DNA of 7,503 nt, taken from Bacteroidota bacterium. Lineage in GTDB: Bacteria > Bacteroidota > Bacteroidia > NS11-12g > UBA955. A program made the position numbers and the translations under genes. Positions within the stretch are counted from its first letter, which is position 1, and each line of letters begins with the position of its first letter. A model generated the notes under the pieces. It was not told the DNA's origin, searched no databases, and saw nothing but the letters and a program-made list of their open reading frames with translations. Location of the stretch: NCBI GenBank assembly GCA_009918425.1, contig RGEC01000107.1, forward strand, positions 1 through 7,503, written 5' to 3'. This document shows positions 5,214 to 7,503 of this stretch, piece by piece.

Positions 5214-6422
5214 TTGATAAAAAAAATAACTGATGAAATAAAATTAAAAGCCGCGGTTACTGCCGCGGCTTTATCACTTTGTGCCTTGCATTTTTCACCG
5301 GCACTGTCATCAGTCTCGCTACTTATTTTCTTTGCCGGTCTCTTAGCTTTGTCAGAAAAGGTCGGTTTTTCGACCCATAAACAGCTGATTTATTTTTCAT
5401 TATTATGGTGTTTGAGTCAATTGCTTATTCAATTCTCTTTTGGTTTTGATGCAGAGTCAAGCAGGAAGCTATTGCTCAGGTTGCCATTATTTTTACTTCC
5501 ACTCTTATGGTGCTTTAATCCCAGGGTTTCGCGAAATTTCCTATTTACCCTCATCTTATTAGCGGGTCTCATTCATACCTGGATTGGAGGAGCCTCCGTT
5601 CTTAATTATCTCGTTCATTATCGTTTCCTGAATCAAATGGTGCTTGAAAGCAAACCATTGCCGCTTTTTTCTTCTGTTTATCACATAGAATTTAGTCTGA
5701 TAATGGCGATAGTTTCTTTGCTGCAGTTGTCTTTTCTGCGTTTCTCGGAACTGATTTGGCAACGTCGACTTATGACCGTTAGTCTGCTTGTGAATCTGGT
5801 TTCGCTGCATATTCTATCGGCGCGTACGGGCATACTTGCTTTTTGGTTGGGTGCACCCTTTCTAGTTGGCGTAATTCAGTTGCCTGATTGGTTTAAAGGT
5901 CCCCGAAAATGGATGCTGCTGATAATCCCATTGCTGCTGGTTTTTGCCATCCCTTCACTGAGAAACCGCATTATCAATACCATTGATGATATTACAGCCA
6001 TCAAACAGGACAGCAACCTAAGCGATAAAAGTTTTGGCCGTCGCTGGGAGGCATGGAAAGTGGCTTCAGATGTTATCTTGCAAAAGCCTCTCATAGGCTC
6101 AGGGTTTTCAGGTGTTGAGTCTGAAATGCAGTTGGGTTTTGAGAAAAAGCAGTCGTATTTACCGGTCACAGACAGAATACAGCCACACAACCAGTTTCTC
6201 GAATTGGCACTCCAAACCGGAATCATAACAACCCTTTTGTTTGTCATTTTGCTTATTTTTATGTTTATGCATTTTCGGCGCACAGCCAATTATACCGGGC
6301 TAGCTGTATTAACTGCGCTTGCGGCATCCATGTTCTTTGAGAGTTACCTGGAAAGGCAATCCGGGGTAGCGGTTTTTGTTGTGTCGTTATTTTTTGTGCT
6401 TTTTGCTGAAAAAAAGGAATAA
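5214..6422 (+). CDS. O-antigen ligase/polymerase (Wzy_C) family membrane protein
   Basis: Polytopic inner-membrane protein, 402 aa, with about ten hydrophobic segments. It is likely to join or polymerise lipid-linked glycans on the periplasmic face, as WaaL or Wzy proteins do. Wzy_C hallmarks: SARTGILAFWLG (202-213), the conserved S/R-x-G motif at a membrane edge; a periplasmic loop with FGRRWEAW (274-281), then KPLIGSGFSGVESE (291-304); and PHNQFLELALQTGI (324-337), the conserved His-Asn before a terminal membrane pair. Ligase and polymerase cannot be told apart by sequence alone, and no glycosyltransferases are adjacent to help. There is no in-frame ATG before the middle of the protein. TTG at 5214 (giving MIKKITDEIK) is preferred over TTG at 5202, which lies within a -7 promoter box; AGGG at 5206-5209 is a weak ribosome-binding site. 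It lies directly after the LysM gene and may also be read through from it. Confidence 0.84.
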   Translation: MIKKITDEIKLKAAVTAAALSLCALHFSPALSSVSLLIFFAGLLALSEKVGFSTHKQLIYFSLLWCLSQLLIQFSFGFDAESSRKLLLRLPLFLLPLLWCFNPRVSRNFLFTLILLAGLIHTWIGGASVLNYLVHYRFLNQMVLESKPLPLFSSVYHIEFSLIMAIVSLLQLSFLRFSELIWQRRLMTVSLLVNLVSLHILSARTGILAFWLGAPFLVGVIQLPDWFKGPRKWMLLIIPLLLVFAIPSLRNRIINTIDDITAIKQDSNLSDKSFGRRWEAWKVASDVILQKPLIGSGFSGVESEMQLGFEKKQSYLPVTDRIQPHNQFLELALQTGIITTLLFVILLIFMFMHFRRTANYTGLAVLTALAASMFFESYLERQSGVAVFVVSLFFVLFAEKKE

Positions 6423-6448
6423 CATTTTTTTGAATCAATATATTTTAC

Positions 6449-6456
6449 TATCTTTG
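6449..6456 (+). promoter_or_regulatory. Bacteroidota-type -7 promoter box of the rpmB operon
   Basis: TATCTTTG is an exact match to TAnnTTTG. A TTTG at 6429-6432 lies 16 bases upstream as a possible -33 element, slightly short of the usual spacing of about 19-20. The predicted start of transcription is near 6462, leaving a leader of under 10 bases before the ATG at 6471. The 48-base gap holds no terminator for the preceding gene. Confidence 0.7.
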
Positions 6457-6470
6457 CAGCCCCAAAAACT

Positions 6471-6704
6471 ATGTCTCGCGTTTGTGATTTAACCGGTAAA
6501 AAGGCTCTCAAGGGAAACAATGTTTCGCATTCAAACAAGAAAACGAAGCGTCGTTTTTATCCCAACCTGCAAACCAAGAAGTTCTTCATTCCCGAAACAG
6601 GGGAGTGGATTACCCTGAAGGTTGCAGCCAGCACCATGAAGACCATCGATAAAAAAGGCATTTCTGCCTGCATCAATAACCTGTTTAAGAAAGGAAAGAT
6701 TTAA
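6471..6704 (+). CDS. rpmB: 50S ribosomal protein bL28
   Basis: Large-subunit ribosomal protein of 77 aa, the usual length for bL28. MSRVCDLTGKKALKGNNVSHSNKKTKRRFYPNLQ (residues 1-34) is the family's hallmark: the start MSRVCDLTGK, then NNVSHSNKKTKRRF, then PNLQTKKFF. The second half (GEWITLKVAASTMKTIDKKG) matches the rest of the fold. The protein is highly basic, as expected for rRNA binding. It heads a compact operon: rpmG begins 3 bases after its stop, followed by the small DUF4295 gene. It is driven from the TATCTTTG promoter just upstream, and its very short predicted leader carries no Shine-Dalgarno sequence. Confidence 0.97.
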   Translation: MSRVCDLTGKKALKGNNVSHSNKKTKRRFYPNLQTKKFFIPETGEWITLKVAASTMKTIDKKGISACINNLFKKGKI

Positions 6705-6707
6705 GCC

Positions 6708-6890
6708 ATGGCAAAAAAAGGAAATCGTATTCAGGTAATTCTGGAATGCACAGAACATAAAGGTTCAGGAGTAGCCGGCATGAGCCGATACATCACAACC
6801 AAAAATAAGAAAAATACCGCTGAGCGTATCGAATTGAAGAAATACAATCCCTACCTCAGAAAAATGACCGTTCATAAGGAGATTAAATAA
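6708..6890 (+). CDS. rpmG: 50S ribosomal protein bL33, zinc-free form
   Basis: Large-subunit ribosomal protein, 60 aa. Family signatures: MAKKGNRIQVILECTEHK at the start, SRYITTKNKKNTAERIELKK in the middle, YNPYLRKMTVHKEIK at the end. In zinc-binding bL33 two CxxC pairs occur; here only Cys14 remains (ECTEHK) and the second pair is replaced by NPYLRK, so this is the zinc-independent (C-minus) type. A short insert, GSGVAGM (19-25), sits between the first motif and SRYITTKN. The ATG lies 3 bases after the rpmB stop, with AAGGA about 12 bases upstream. The last base of its stop is the first base of the next gene's ATG. Confidence 0.96.
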   Translation: MAKKGNRIQVILECTEHKGSGVAGMSRYITTKNKKNTAERIELKKYNPYLRKMTVHKEIK

Positions 6891-7048
6891 TGGCAAAGAA
6901 AGTAGTAGCAACCCTGAAAAAAGAAGGCGCCGGCAATGATTACGTTAAGGTTATCAAGGCGGTAAAATCACCCAAAAGCGGCCATTACACATTTCGCGAA
7001 GAAATCGTTCCGCAGGACGCCGTAAAAGATTTTTTCAGCAAACCCTAA
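6890..7048 (+). CDS. DUF4295 family small protein, probable ribosomal protein bL38
   Basis: Basic 52-aa protein: MAKKVVATLKKEGAGNDYVK, then VIKAVKSPKSGHYTFREEIV, then PQDAVKDFFSKP. The sequence and its place between rpmG and ftsY match DUF4295, a family known only from Bacteroidota. From memory, the cryo-EM structure of the Flavobacterium johnsoniae ribosome revealed a new large-subunit protein, bL38; I believe this is that family, but the match was not checked. The ATG overlaps the rpmG stop by one base (TAATG), and AAGGAG (6876-6881) lies 8 bases upstream, so translation is probably coupled. It ends the rpmB-rpmG operon and is followed by a terminator. The gene is short and easily missed by gene callers. 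Confidence 0.9.
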   Translation: MAKKVVATLKKEGAGNDYVKVIKAVKSPKSGHYTFREEIVPQDAVKDFFSKP

Positions 7049-7070
7049 AAGAAATTATTTCCCTAAATTC

Positions 7071-7096
7071 GAGCTCCTGAAAAAGGGGCTCTTTTT
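7071..7096 (+). terminator. Intrinsic terminator after the rpmB-rpmG-DUF4295 operon
   Basis: GAGCTCCT (7071-7078), loop GAAAA, AGGGGCTC (7084-7091) form an 8-bp stem with one G-T wobble, followed by TTTTT (7092-7096), then ATTTTG. It starts 22 bases after the stop codon and ends only 8 bases before the ftsY ATG, so ftsY needs its own start of transcription or readthrough. Confidence 0.87.
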
Positions 7097-7104
7097 ATTT
7101 TGTA

Positions 7105-7503
7105 ATGTCTATTTTTAACATTTTTGGCAAAAAGAAAAATCCGGAAGAGGAGAAGCAGGAAACCCGCGAGGCACTGCGCCAAACCCGAGATCATTTGTTT
7201 ACCCGTATAGGCAGGGCATTTGCCGGAAAATCAACTGTGGATGAGGCCTTTCTTGATGAACTGGAAGAGATTCTCATAACCTCGGATGTTGGTGTAGAAA
7301 CAACCGTTAAAATCATTGATGCCCTAACAGAAAAAGTTTCAAAAGAGAAATATCTCGGACAGCAGGAACTGAATGACCGAATTGCCGAAGTTATAGCCTC
7401 GCTGATGCCCGATATTGAAGAGCCTGTACAGCGGGATTTTTCACTTGCTTCTGCGAGCAAACCCTATATAGTTCTCGTAGTGGGCGTAAATGGTGTGGGA
7501 AAG
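7105..7503 (+). CDS. ftsY: Signal recognition particle receptor FtsY (3' end outside window)
   Basis: GTPase that receives ribosome-SRP complexes at the inner membrane during co-translational protein targeting. The first 133 residues are visible. A short N-terminus (MSIFNIFGKKKNPEEEKQ), hydrophobic then basic and acidic, stands in place of the long A domain of E. coli; it could itself be an amphipathic membrane anchor. The N domain follows (about 20-110): LRQTRDHLFTRIGRAFAGKS, then DEAFLDELEEILITSDVGVE, a classic SRP-GTPase helical bundle. The window ends in the G1 P-loop (YIVLVVGVNGVGK, 121-133), so the whole GTPase domain lies outside. FtsY is favoured over the related Ffh by the FAGKS-TVDEAFLDELEEIL signature. 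TATTTTG at 7096-7102 is a one-base-short variant of the -7 box and overlaps the terminator's T-run. Confidence 0.95.
   Translation, partial: MSIFNIFGKKKNPEEEKQETREALRQTRDHLFTRIGRAFAGKSTVDEAFLDELEEILITSDVGVETTVKIIDALTEKVSKEKYLGQQELNDRIAEVIASLMPDIEEPVQRDFSLASASKPYIVLVVGVNGVGK

Noticed and set aside
5876..6289. 137-codon open frame on the minus strand
   Set aside because: It lies wholly inside the O-antigen ligase-like gene, whose Wzy_C motifs are clear; the antisense product shows no recognisable motif.
7191..7460. 89-codon Ser-rich open frame on the minus strand
   Set aside because: Shadow of ftsY, whose N domain and P-loop are unmistakable; low-complexity Ser content is typical of antisense frames.
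1..7503. Search for tRNA or rRNA genes, CRISPR repeats, insertion-sequence ends and transposases
   Set aside because: No cloverleaf, regularly spaced repeat, terminal inverted repeat or transposase motif was seen; all gaps between genes are under 100 bases and are accounted for by terminators, promoter boxes or short AT-rich leaders.

Overview
The window is chromosomal DNA of a member of the Bacteroidota, probably from the Chitinophagia/Sphingobacteriia side rather than the gut Bacteroidales; this is judged from gene content only. Three things point to the phylum: an exbD-exbD-tonB cluster with long ExbD proteins, a small Bacteroidota-specific ribosomal protein family (DUF4295, probably bL38) between rpmG and ftsY, and promoter -7 boxes that match TAnnTTTG exactly. 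Every gene found lies on the + strand.

Layout. (1) 1-2151: the 3' part of one exbD, a complete second exbD, and tonB, closed by a strong intrinsic terminator. This is the energy-coupling module for TonB-dependent outer-membrane receptors. (2) 2194-3687: a fused double-ATPase ABC protein of the peptide/nickel (Dpp/Opp/YejF) type, with no permease or binding protein beside it and no ATG start available. (3) 3747-4256: a small LuxR/GerE-type DNA-binding protein with an atypical, shortened N-terminal half. (4) 4348-5199: a secreted protein with two LysM repeats and a C-terminal RlpA-like double-psi beta-barrel that seems to lack the catalytic motif. (5) 5214-6422: a polytopic membrane protein of the O-antigen ligase/polymerase (Wzy_C) family with a TTG start. 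(6) 6471-7048: rpmB, rpmG and the DUF4295/bL38 gene, tightly packed behind a TATCTTTG promoter and closed by a terminator. (7) 7105-7503: the 5' part of ftsY, cut by the window edge inside its P-loop.

How the parts fit. Block 1 powers import across the outer membrane. Block 2 would supply ATP-driven peptide or metal transport if its permeases lie elsewhere. Blocks 4 and 5 concern the cell wall and surface polysaccharide. Blocks 6 and 7 are housekeeping translation and protein targeting, in an order commonly seen in this phylum. Blocks 2 to 5 do not form one obvious pathway.

I found no mobile element, CRISPR array, tRNA or rRNA, and no convincing new multi-gene system. The points most worth a second look are an almost full-length Shine-Dalgarno sequence before tonB (unusual in this phylum), the truncated receiver-like domain of the LuxR-type protein, the degenerate RlpA-like barrel fused to LysM repeats, and TTG starts close to -7 boxes.
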